This document shows, in pieces, positions 1 through 6,731 of a stretch of 64,000 bases of DNA. The notes below the pieces were generated by a model, which was not told where the DNA came from, ran no database searches, and saw only the letters and a list, made by a program, of their open reading frames with translations. Origin of the DNA: Oscillospiraceae bacterium (lineage in GTDB: Bacteria; Bacillota; Clostridia; Oscillospirales; Ruminococcaceae); contig CAAGEZ010000050.1 in NCBI GenBank assembly GCA_900768995.1, forward strand, positions 17,384 through 81,383, written 5' to 3'. Both the position numbers and the translations under genes were made by a program. The first letter of the stretch is position 1; each line of letters opens with the position of its first letter.

Positions 1-550
1 CAATGACCATTTTGCGCTGGGTCTCGTAGGCGGGGAGCTGTGAAAGGCGCTGGGGGTCGGGGGTGAGGACGGGGGTTATAACGTGATCCCTGAGCATAAA
101 TGCGGTGTATTTCGCAAAAATGCCGTAGCCCTTGGTGAAAAGCTTGTCTATCCTGTCGTCATAGATAGCCTGAAAATCGTAATTAGTGTTCTCCCACTCG
201 GGAAGATAGCCCATATAGCCCATTGCTGTGCGGACATTTTCGGTGGTGAGCATAGATATCTCGCTGAAAAGTCCAAGCTCCTTGCGGGCAGCCGATTCCA
301 TAACGGCAGGAACATTCTCTCTGCGTGCTTTCCTCAGCAGATATGTGTTCTCGTCCTCGGTGACAGCCTTGATGATGTAGTTTGAAAGGTTGGAGCCGTG
401 CTTATAGAGGGAGTTTACAAACTCGCCTACGGAGGCAGGGGTCTGCTCCTTCAGCATATCCATAAGCCTGCCCATAGTTCTGAGCTTTAAAACTCCTCTG
501 AATACCGCAAGCCCCGAAAGTCTTGTGTAAAGGTCGCTTAACTGGTTCAT
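1..550 (-). CDS. DUF815-type AAA ATPase, N-terminal part (runs off window)
   Basis: The reading frame is open from an ATG at 550-548 to the left edge, giving 183 codons beginning MNQLSDLYTRLSGLAVFRG. The visible part is a helical N-terminal region. It reaches a segment reading LSQLPAYETQRKMVI, which resembles the lead-in to the P-loop domain of the DUF815 (PF05673) ATPases of Clostridia. The Walker A motif itself would lie beyond the edge, so the family call rests on resemblance of the N-terminal part. The product is probably a cytoplasmic ATP-binding protein of unknown role. The gene lies directly behind a T-box leader and terminator, so its transcription is probably controlled by tRNA charging. 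It is truncated only by the window boundary. Confidence 0.6.
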   Translation of the reverse strand, partial: MNQLSDLYTRLSGLAVFRGVLKLRTMGRLMDMLKEQTPASVGEFVNSLYKHGSNLSNYIIKAVTEDENTYLLRKARRENVPAVMESAARKELGLFSEISMLTTENVRTAMGYMGYLPEWENTNYDFQAIYDDRIDKLFTKGYGIFAKYTAFMLRDHVITPVLTPDPQRLSQLPAYETQRKMVI

Positions 551-576
551 CTCTTAAAATCTTCTTTCACTAAAAA

Positions 577-840
577 TAAAAAACGCCCTGAGACCCTTTA
601 TAAGAAGTCTCGGGACGATAATTACCGTGTTTCCACCCGTTTTCGCACTGCCGCATAAATATGCATAAGTGCCTCATTAATGCCATATAACGGTGGACTG
701 CCGCCGCCTGTTGAGCGGTCTCCGAAAGCGGTGCATTCCCTGCCTATGCCGCACCCGATCTCAGCCTGTGTCGGGCACTCTCTGAAAGCATATATTTTGC
801 AGAAAAAGGTCTTTCATCAGCGATTTGAAATTTTTATACA
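577..840 (-). promoter_or_regulatory. T-box riboswitch leader, apparent Cys (TGC) specifier
   Basis: Reading the minus strand, the leader has the T-box landmarks in order. They are an AGAGAGT box at 783-777, a GGCTGAGA element just after it, the specifier-loop pattern GAA-TGC-ACC at 738-730 followed by CGGAGA, a T-box/antiterminator core GGGTGGAAACACGG at 638-625, and CGTCCC at 617-612, which begins the terminator stem. The specifier triplet reads TGC (735-733), so tRNA-Cys is the likely ligand. Uncharged tRNA would stabilise the antiterminator and permit expression of the ATPase gene beginning at 550, plus whatever follows outside the window. The T-box assignment is strong; the amino-acid assignment is an alignment by eye. 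Confidence 0.8.
582..617 (-). terminator. T-box intrinsic terminator
   Basis: On the minus strand CGTCCCGAGAC pairs with GTCTCAGGGCG around a short AT-rich loop, and a run of T follows immediately. The 5' arm is the CGTCCC that would otherwise pair with the T-box core, the standard antitermination switch. Confidence 0.8.
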
Positions 841-845
841 CATAT

Positions 846-874
846 ATAATACCACTAACCGTCTCATCTGTCAA
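846..874 (-). promoter_or_regulatory. Promoter of the T-box/ATPase transcript
   Basis: On the minus strand, TTGACA (874-869), a 17-bp spacer and TATTAT (851-846). This is a near-consensus sigma-A promoter placed so that transcription starts just upstream of the T-box leader. Confidence 0.75.
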
Positions 875-938
875 CTGTTTTTTTGTACAGCAAAAGAATA
901 TTTTTATTATTGATAAGTGTTAAATTATATAAAATTCC

Positions 939-967
939 TTGACAAGAGGAAAATTTTATATTACAAT
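939..967 (+). promoter_or_regulatory. Promoter of rny
   Basis: TTGACA (939-944), 17-bp spacer, TACAAT (962-967). It implies a 5' leader of about 350 nt before the rny start. Confidence 0.7.
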
Positions 968-974
968 AGTATTG

Positions 975-1310
975 TGTCTGCAGTAAAAATATTTTCGGCA
1001 GCCGGTCGGCTTTTTCCGCCCCTGCCATTTATAGAAAAACTGCTTTTACATTATCGCTTCAGGTCAGTCCTGACGTGCAAAAATGCAGGAAACCGGAGTT
1101 TTCATATATATTTGATGAGCCTCCGCCCGTTTTACAGCGGTGCAGCTCAGTTTAAGGGATCATTTATGTTTGCTTACTGTAAAAATACTTATTCGTCAGT
1201 TGGATTATTTTAAGCTTTTTTCATTCATTCTCCCCAAACAATGCTTATTTAATATTTATGAGCTTCAAGAACAGACCTCCGAAGCGGTTACCATATTTTA
1301 TTTTTTGAAA
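975..1310 (+). other. Long untranslated leader of rny
   Basis: About 335 nt lie between the predicted transcription start and the rny ribosome-binding site. I recognise no known riboswitch and no convincing coding sequence. There is only a short weak hairpin (AGCCG/CGGCT) followed by T residues near 1000-1015. Confidence 0.45.
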
Positions 1311-1322
1311 AAGGAGGTTTTT

Positions 1323-2879
1323 TTGTTGCAGTATGCTATTTATGTTGTCATATTCGTTGTGGCCGCCGCTGTTTCGGGTCTCATCTGTTTCAAGGCGGGC
1401 ATAAAGTACCGCAAGTCACAGGCTGAATCGGCTATCGGCTCTGCCGAAAAGGAAGCCGAGCGCATCATTGAGACAGCCAGGGAAGAAGCCGACAGCAAAA
1501 AGAAAATTGCTCTTGTCGAAGCAAAGGACGAAATACACAAGAGCCGTACTGAGCTTGAAAAAGAGATCAAGGAACGCAGAAACGAGCTTTCCCGACAGGA
1601 AAGACGTATCCAGCAGAAGGAAGAAAACCTTGACAGAAAGAACGATGCCCTTGAAAAAAAGGACGAACAGCTCCAGAAAAAGCTGAAAAATGCCGATGAA
1701 AAGCTGGAAGAGGCTGACAGGATCAAGCTCACCCAGATGGAGACACTCGAAAAGATCTCCCAGTTTACTATGGATCAGGCCAAGGAGCACCTGCTCTCAA
1801 TGCTTGAAAACGAGCTTGTTCACGAAAAAGCCCTCAAAATTCAGCAGTACGAGCAGCAGCTTAAGGACGAGTGCGAGGACAAGGCGAGAAACCTTATCTC
1901 CCTTGCAATCACCAAATGTGCCGCAGATCAGGTCGCAGAGACCGCAGTGTCCGTTGTTCCTCTCCCCAGCGACGAAATGAAGGGAAGAATTATCGGACGT
2001 GAGGGAAGAAATATCCGTACTCTCGAGACGCTTACGGGAGTTGAGCTTATCATTGACGATACTCCCGAGGCTATCACCCTTTCCTGCTTCGATCCCGCAA
2101 GACGTGAGGTCGCAAGAATTGCCCTTGAAAAGCTTATTGCCGACGGACGTATCCACCCCGCAAGGATCGAGGAAATGGTGGACAAGGCAAAGCGTGAGGT
2201 CGAGCACCGCATCAAGCAGGAGGGCGAAAGGGCTATCCTCGAGACCAATGTTCACGGTATCAATCACGAGCTTGTACGCCTTATCGGCCGTCTGAGATAC
2301 AGAACATCTTACCGCCAGAACGTTCTTGACCACTCTATCGAGGTCGCACACCTTGCAGGGATCATGGCTTCCGAGCTTGGCGTTGACGCAAACCTTGCAC
2401 GCCGTGCAGGTCTGCTCCACGATATCGGCAAGGCTCTCAGCTATGAGATCGAAGGCTCTCACGTTCAGATAGGCGTTGATGTCTGCCGAAAGTACAAGGA
2501 AAGCCCCGAAGTCATACACGCTATTGAGGCTCATCACGGCGATGTTGAGACAAAGACCGTTGTTGCGGCTCTTGTTCAGGCTGCCGATGCTATCTCCGCC
2601 GCAAGACCCGGTGCGAGAAACGAGAATTACGAAAACTACATCAAGCGTCTCCAGAAGCTTGAAGAGATCTGCACCTCCTACGAGGGCGTTGAGAAATCCT
2701 ACGCTATCCAGGCAGGCCGTGAAGTCCGCATAATGGTAATTCCCGAGCAGATCAACGATGAAAAGATGGCTCTTGTTGCAAGAGAAATTGCCGCAAAGAT
2801 CGAAAACGAGATGGATTATCCCGGACAGATCAAGGTACATCTTATCAGAGAAAGCAGAGCGATCGAATACGCAAAGTAA
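1323..2879 (+). CDS. rny: Ribonuclease Y
   Basis: RNase Y is a membrane-anchored endoribonuclease that initiates mRNA decay in Firmicutes. The 518-residue product has the full family layout: an N-terminal transmembrane helix (about residues 4-24), a long charged coiled coil (about 30-190), a KH domain with the GREGRN loop from residue 225, and an HD domain with H366-D367 in LLHDIGKAL. The open frame continues further upstream, but AAGGAGG at 1311-1317 precedes TTG codons at 1323 and 1326. A start there gives the normal length and puts the membrane helix at the N terminus. The gene is monocistronic, with its own promoter and terminator. Confidence 0.95.
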   Translation: MLQYAIYVVIFVVAAAVSGLICFKAGIKYRKSQAESAIGSAEKEAERIIETAREEADSKKKIALVEAKDEIHKSRTELEKEIKERRNELSRQERRIQQKEENLDRKNDALEKKDEQLQKKLKNADEKLEEADRIKLTQMETLEKISQFTMDQAKEHLLSMLENELVHEKALKIQQYEQQLKDECEDKARNLISLAITKCAADQVAETAVSVVPLPSDEMKGRIIGREGRNIRTLETLTGVELIIDDTPEAITLSCFDPARREVARIALEKLIADGRIHPARIEEMVDKAKREVEHRIKQEGERAILETNVHGINHELVRLIGRLRYRTSYRQNVLDHSIEVAHLAGIMASELGVDANLARRAGLLHDIGKALSYEIEGSHVQIGVDVCRKYKESPEVIHAIEAHHGDVETKTVVAALVQAADAISAARPGARNENYENYIKRLQKLEEICTSYEGVEKSYAIQAGREVRIMVIPEQINDEKMALVAREIAAKIENEMDYPGQIKVHLIRESRAIEYAK

Positions 2880-2882
2880 TTA

Positions 2883-2919
2883 AAAAATCCCTCTTCGCTG
2901 CCTGCGGAGAGGGATTTTT
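2883..2919 (+). terminator. rny terminator
   Basis: AAAATCCCTC and GAGGGATTTT arms flank a GC-containing loop, followed by T residues, immediately after the rny stop. Confidence 0.85.
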
Positions 2920-2946
2920 GATAATATTATATTTTGGAGGGTACAT

Positions 2947-3165
2947 ATGGAAATAAAAAAGACGGGAAACCAGAACGGAAAATCGGTAATGCTCCTGCAC
3001 GGAAATCTTATGCTCTATCTGCCGAAGCTCATACAGCCAAGGCAGAGCTTTGAGACTTCAATATCCGTATTGCCAAGCTTTGTGTACTGCATTATCCGTC
3101 ACCCTTTCAAATTATTTCAGCTTTCCGTACTCCTCGTCCGAAACAGGTTCAAGCCACTCGTTTGA
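2947..3165 (+). pseudogene. Remnant of an alpha/beta-hydrolase gene
   Basis: An ATG behind a TTGGAGG site begins a product reading MEIKKTGNQNGKSVMLLHGN. That is how small alpha/beta hydrolases begin: the strand leading to the HG oxyanion-hole motif. After about 22 codons the frame loses all resemblance to that fold and runs only to 72 codons, with no room for the nucleophile, acid or histidine. A second frame nearby reads SAEAHTAKAEL, which could be a shifted later piece. The 3' end overlaps the opposing cupin gene. I read this as a truncated, decayed gene; a short expressed peptide is the alternative. Confidence 0.5.
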
Positions 3166-3504
3166 GCTGCCCTCTGCGGGCACTTCAACGGCAAGATGAA
3201 CAAAATAGCTGTCGGGGGCTGCACCGTGCCAGTGCTTTACCTCGGAGGGTATCTGTACCACATCGCCGGGGTGAAGCTCTCTTGCAGGCTTGCCCCACTC
3301 CTGATAATATCCCCTGCCTGCGGTGCAGAGAAGTATCTGACCGCCCTTGTGGTGGATATGCCAGTTGTTGCGGCACTTAGGCTCAAAGGTAACGTTTCCT
3401 ATGGAAACGCCCTCGGTGGTCAGCATATTGAGCCAGCTCTGACCGACAAAATATTTTGCAAATGCGGTGTTCTTCTCACCTGTGGGAAAAACGCTTTCGT
3501 ACAT
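3112..3504 (-). CDS. Small cupin-domain protein
   Basis: This 130-residue single-domain cupin has both signature motifs. Motif 1 has its metal-ligand cluster in NNWHIHHKGGQILLCTAGRG, and motif 2 is PGDVVQIPSEVKHWHG. The expected histidines are present, so it should bind a metal ion in a beta-barrel. Proteins of this type often sit beside flavodoxins and carboxymuconolactone-decarboxylase-like proteins, and the exact substrate is unknown. It is the last gene of a three-gene minus-strand group (flavodoxin, flavin reductase-like, cupin) divergent from a LysR regulator, which suggests a role in redox or electrophile stress. Confidence 0.85.
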   Translation of the reverse strand: MYESVFPTGEKNTAFAKYFVGQSWLNMLTTEGVSIGNVTFEPKCRNNWHIHHKGGQILLCTAGRGYYQEWGKPARELHPGDVVQIPSEVKHWHGAAPDSYFVHLAVEVPAEGSSNEWLEPVSDEEYGKLK

Positions 3505-3519
3505 AGTAATTACCTCCCA

Positions 3520-4056
3520 TTATACGTTTTTGCCCATTTCATAGGCTTCGTTCATATATTTTGTGCCCTGTATCTCGCCCTTCTGCCATACGCCGCCTGC
3601 GTAGATGATGCCCTTTTCATTTGTGCCAGAGAGGCAGTCAACGGAAAAGCCTCTGATAGCGTCAACAGTCTTTTCAAGCATAGGCACACTTGTATCTGCG
3701 GCGGTGACGATGTAGTAAAAATCCTTGCCCCTCATTTCGGTGTAGCGGGGAACAGTTCTGTCGATAAGGGTCTTGAGCTGTGCGTCCATTGAGTAGAAAT
3801 ACACAGGTGTGGACATTACGATAACATCGGCTTTGAGCATCTTTTCGATGACCTCTGCCATATCGTCCTTCTGAACACACTTGTGGGTGCTGTTACAGAC
3901 TCCGCAGCCTGTGCAGTAGTTTATCTGCTTGTCACGGAGGAATATTTTTTCGGCGGTGCTGCCGCTTTCAACAGCACCTCTCATAAATTCATCGCAGAGA
4001 GTATCGGAGTTGCCGCCCTTTCTGGGACTGGCTGAGATTATAAGAACGTTTTTCAT
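3520..4056 (-). CDS. Flavodoxin-family NAD(P)H-dependent FMN oxidoreductase
   Basis: The 178-residue product starts with the FMN phosphate-binding loop ISASPRKGGNSDTL. It continues with a Cys-containing stretch CTGCGVCNSTHKC, as in iron-sulfur-flavoprotein-like members, and STPVYFYSMDAQLKTLIDR, the second flavin-contacting segment. It is probably a cytoplasmic flavoenzyme that reduces quinones, metals or small electrophiles. The cysteine cluster could bind a metal or iron-sulfur centre, but that is inferred. It lies between the flavodoxin and the cupin with short gaps and is probably cotranscribed. Confidence 0.85.
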   Translation of the reverse strand: MKNVLIISASPRKGGNSDTLCDEFMRGAVESGSTAEKIFLRDKQINYCTGCGVCNSTHKCVQKDDMAEVIEKMLKADVIVMSTPVYFYSMDAQLKTLIDRTVPRYTEMRGKDFYYIVTAADTSVPMLEKTVDAIRGFSVDCLSGTNEKGIIYAGGVWQKGEIQGTKYMNEAYEMGKNV

Positions 4057-4074
4057 ATTGAGCTTCCTTTCATA

Positions 4075-4578
4075 TCATTTGAGCCATTTTTCAAAGGCTT
4101 CCTTTGCGGCGCTTATCCGTGAACCGTGGAGGGGAAGTCCCTTTTTGATTTCAGCGCCTTTGCATATCCTTTTAAGGTCGCTTTCGCTGCTGCCCATTCC
4201 GCTGCCCTCGTGGGTGCAGAAGGGTTTGATAGTTTTGCCTTTAAGGTCGAAGTGTTCAAGAAATGTGAAAACGAACATAGGCATCGTTCCCCAGTAGTTT
4301 GGGTAGCCAAGGTATATGGTGTCATACTTGTCAAGGCTTTCGGGACAGGAAACAATTTCGGGGCGTGCGTCCCTTTCCTTGTCCTGCTTTGCCTGCTCGA
4401 TGCAGTCGTTATAGATGTCCGAATAGGGCATAACAGGCTCAATTTTGAACATATCCGCTCCCGTGAGCTTTTGCAGCATTTCGGCGGCGGCTTCCGTATT
4501 TCCTACGTCAAGCTTTTTTATCGCTCCGCTGACGTAATTTTCTCCTGTACGTGAAAAATATACGATTATAGCTGACAT
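4075..4578 (-). CDS. Flavodoxin
   Basis: The protein has 167 residues from the chosen ATG at 4578, which has GAAGGAG just upstream; an in-frame extension to 4659 would run through the promoter region and lacks a site. The start MSAIIVYFSRTGENY is the FMN phosphate-binding loop of the long flavodoxin-like group found in Clostridia. YLGYPNYWGTMPMFVFTFLE supplies the second flavin loop and THEGSGMG the third. It is probably an FMN electron carrier or reductase and the first gene of the group controlled by the divergent LysR protein. Confidence 0.85.
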   Translation of the reverse strand: MSAIIVYFSRTGENYVSGAIKKLDVGNTEAAAEMLQKLTGADMFKIEPVMPYSDIYNDCIEQAKQDKERDARPEIVSCPESLDKYDTIYLGYPNYWGTMPMFVFTFLEHFDLKGKTIKPFCTHEGSGMGSSESDLKRICKGAEIKKGLPLHGSRISAAKEAFEKWLK

Positions 4579-4600
4579 AATATCAACTCCTTCTGATGAT

Positions 4601-4629
4601 ATTATACAGCATTTTTCCTTGACTTGGAA
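4601..4629 (-). promoter_or_regulatory. Promoter of the flavodoxin-cupin group
   Basis: On the minus strand, TTCCAA (4629-4624), 17-bp spacer, TATAAT (4606-4601). The -35 is weak, which fits activator dependence, and its last base is shared with the divergent lysR -35. Confidence 0.55.
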
Positions 4630-4653
4630 TAGCCGATATGTTATAATCATATC
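4619..4653 (+). promoter_or_regulatory. lysR promoter with palindromic operator
   Basis: TTGACT (4619-4624), 17-bp spacer, TATAAT (4642-4647). A perfect inverted repeat GATATG-N7-CATATC (4635-4653) is centred on the -10 box, a likely site for autorepression by the LysR protein. Confidence 0.65.
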
Positions 4654-4683
4654 AACCAAAGGTTTATACGGGAGGGTATAAAA

Positions 4684-5571
4684 ATGTATGACCCACGACT
4701 GAATGCATTCATTGCCGCTGCGGACTGCGGCAGCTTTACAAAGGCTTCGGAAAAGCTGTACATCTCCCCCACTGCGGTAATGAAGCAGATAAACACCCTT
4801 GAAGACAGCCTCGGCATAAAGCTCATCAGCCGCACAAATCAGGGAATACGGCTCACTCCTGCTGGGCAGTCGGTCTGCAAGGACGCAAGATTTATGATAG
4901 ATTACTCGGAAAAGGCGCTTGAACGGGCACGGCGGTACACGGAGGAATATGAAAAGACCTTCTGCGTTGGAACGTCACTTTTAAATCCCTGCAAGCCCTT
5001 TATCGACCTGTGGGCAAGGCTCAGCCCTCATTTCCCAGGGTACAGACTGAATATTGTGCCCTTTGAGGACGAGCACACGAATATACTTACGGAAATTTCC
5101 GCACTTGGAGAGAAATTTGATTTTCTGACGGGAGTGTGCGACTCTTCCGCCTGGCTGGAGCGGTGCGGATTTCAGAAGCTTGGGGAATACAAAAAGTGCA
5201 TTGCCGTGAATGCGGAGCACCGTCTTGCGAAAAAAAGCATCATCAGCCTTTCCGACCTCCACGGGGAAAAACTGATGATGGTGAAAGAGGGGGATTCTGC
5301 GATAAATGACAGGATACGTGCTGACCTTAAGCAGAATCACCCGCAGATACAAATAGTTGATGCGCCTCAGTTTTATGATATGAGCGTTTTCAACAGCTGT
5401 GCCCAGTCGGGAGATGTTCTGCTCACTATTGAATGCTGGCAGAATGTTCACCCATTGCTTGTGACTGTTCCCGTTGAATGGGATTATGCTATACCATATG
5501 GTATTCTGTATTCAAAGGAGCCCCCTGATGATGTTAAAAGGCTTATTGAGCTTGTTAAGGGAATGATATAA
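4684..5571 (+). CDS. LysR-family transcriptional regulator
   Basis: The product is 295 residues, the usual LysR length. An N-terminal winged helix-turn-helix (about 1-60) reads FIAAADCGSFTKASEKLYISPTAVMKQINTLE. A two-lobed effector-binding domain follows (about 90-295). It probably senses a small metabolite or redox signal and controls the divergent flavodoxin/cupin genes as well as itself, because the two promoters overlap and carry a palindrome. The ribosome-binding site GGAGG ends about 8 nt before the ATG. The effector is unknown. Confidence 0.9.
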   Translation: MYDPRLNAFIAAADCGSFTKASEKLYISPTAVMKQINTLEDSLGIKLISRTNQGIRLTPAGQSVCKDARFMIDYSEKALERARRYTEEYEKTFCVGTSLLNPCKPFIDLWARLSPHFPGYRLNIVPFEDEHTNILTEISALGEKFDFLTGVCDSSAWLERCGFQKLGEYKKCIAVNAEHRLAKKSIISLSDLHGEKLMMVKEGDSAINDRIRADLKQNHPQIQIVDAPQFYDMSVFNSCAQSGDVLLTIECWQNVHPLLVTVPVEWDYAIPYGILYSKEPPDDVKRLIELVKGMI

Positions 5572-5573
5572 GC

Positions 5574-5608
5574 TTATACTAAGAAACAATTAAAAACTGT
5601 ACAATTTT
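5574..5608. repeat. Solo end of a MITE-like repeat (type 2)
   Basis: TTATACTAAGAAACAATTAA and the following AAACTGTACAA match, almost base for base, the right terminal repeat of the complete element at 43422-43530 (reverse complement). No partner end is visible nearby, so this is a relic. Confidence 0.6.
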
Positions 5609-5623
5609 GAGGACAGCAACAAA

Positions 5624-5649
5624 ACACCCCGTCAAAAATGACGGGGCTT
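5624..5649 (-). terminator. Terminator of the coaX-gspF operon
   Basis: CCCCGTC-AAAAA-TGACGGGG hairpin (5627-5646). On the minus strand it is followed by GTGTTTTGTTG, just beyond the GspF stop; it could also stop lysR transcripts. Confidence 0.75.
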
Positions 5650-5658
5650 TCTATATCA

Positions 5659-6717
5659 TCATATCATCGCCGACATTATATTCATCAGCGGCAGCATAAC
5701 TGTAAGCATTATAACTCCTGCCGCAGCGGTGAGCACAGCTGTCATAACAGGCTCTGCAAAGCTGATTATCCGCTCCACGCTCCTGTCGGCCTCCTCGCTC
5801 ATACGGCGGCTTATCTTCTGCCATGCAGCGTCAAATGAGCCTGAGGTGTAGGAAACTTTAAGCGTTCTTGCGTAGAACACGGGCAATAGCTCCGACTGCT
5901 CCACAGCGTCCGAAAATGGCACATCGTCCATTACAAGGGCGGCGCAGCGGTCTATCCGCTCATTCACCCTTTTGCAGGAGCTTATCCCACGGGCATTGCT
6001 AAGTGCCTCAGCCGCAGAAAGTCCGCTGTTTATCATCATCGAGACCGCTCCCGTGAATTTAGCCTCAGCCACCGTTTCGGCGGTTTTGCGGAAAAATGGC
6101 AGCGATGCAAGAAGCTCGCTTGTGCCGTCGCTTTTGTCCTGCGCTCCAAGGAACACAGCCCCGCAAATAAAGAGAACTCCGCAGACTATGAGCATTATCG
6201 TGCCCGCTCCTGCGGCGGTCTCAACGCTTTTTGACACCGCACTGCAGACCTCGGGGTCAAACTCCTTGAAAATGTCCGCAAACATAGGCAGTACCTTTAA
6301 GGTCAGCACGGAAATGACCGCCGCCGCTATTACAAGCATTATCATCGGCGATACCACGGCGTTTCTGATGTTCTCGCCCATTCTCGCCTGCTTTTCGTAA
6401 TAGTCCGTAAGGGAAGAAAGGGCTTCATCAAGCCGTCCTGACATCTCCCCTGCCATTACCGTTTTAACGCAGTATTCGGGGAAAACTCCCGTTTCTTCAA
6501 GTGCCGCATACAAGGGCTTTTCCATTGAAAGGGAGGTCGTCACCGTCTTTAAAAGCTCGTTTGCTTCGGGTGTGCTCCTGCTCTTTGTCTGCGCCGCCAT
6601 TACCGCAAGTCCGTCATACACGGGCACGCCTGAGTCAAGGACTTGCAGGAGCTGATAGCAGAAATATGATACCTCGTCGGCAGTAAGTGGTCTTTTAAGT
6701 CTTTTTTTCTCAGCCAT
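5659..6717 (-). CDS. Type II secretion / type IV pilus F-family (GspF/PilC-like) membrane protein
   Basis: The 352-residue product has the duplicated T2SSF fold. The first half has FCYQLLQVLDSGVPVYDGLAVMA and the E-M-SG-LDEAL pattern. Two or three hydrophobic segments follow (about 125-145 and 170-190), then the second half with MMINSGLSAAEAL, and the protein ends in a membrane helix. Family members are inner-membrane platform proteins for pilus or pseudopilus assembly. No pilin, ATPase or prepilin peptidase is nearby, so it is an orphan at the end of a cell-wall operon. The start at 6717 was chosen because GGAGG lies 7 nt upstream, just after the preceding gene's stop. Confidence 0.85.
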   Translation of the reverse strand: MAEKKRLKRPLTADEVSYFCYQLLQVLDSGVPVYDGLAVMAAQTKSRSTPEANELLKTVTTSLSMEKPLYAALEETGVFPEYCVKTVMAGEMSGRLDEALSSLTDYYEKQARMGENIRNAVVSPMIMLVIAAAVISVLTLKVLPMFADIFKEFDPEVCSAVSKSVETAAGAGTIMLIVCGVLFICGAVFLGAQDKSDGTSELLASLPFFRKTAETVAEAKFTGAVSMMINSGLSAAEALSNARGISSCKRVNERIDRCAALVMDDVPFSDAVEQSELLPVFYARTLKVSYTSGSFDAAWQKISRRMSEEADRSVERIISFAEPVMTAVLTAAAGVIMLTVMLPLMNIMSAMI

Positions 6718-6731
6718 TTTTCCGCCTCCTC

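Noticed and set aside
998..1016. Possible terminator in the rny leader
   Set aside because: The stem is only five base pairs with almost no loop; too weak to call.
917..1213. 98-codon ORF before rny
   Set aside because: Its ATG lies upstream of the predicted rny promoter -35 and has no ribosome-binding site; the composition is not protein-like.
1797..2840. 347-codon open frame on the minus strand
   Set aside because: Antisense to rny, which has complete domains; no start signals and no family resemblance.
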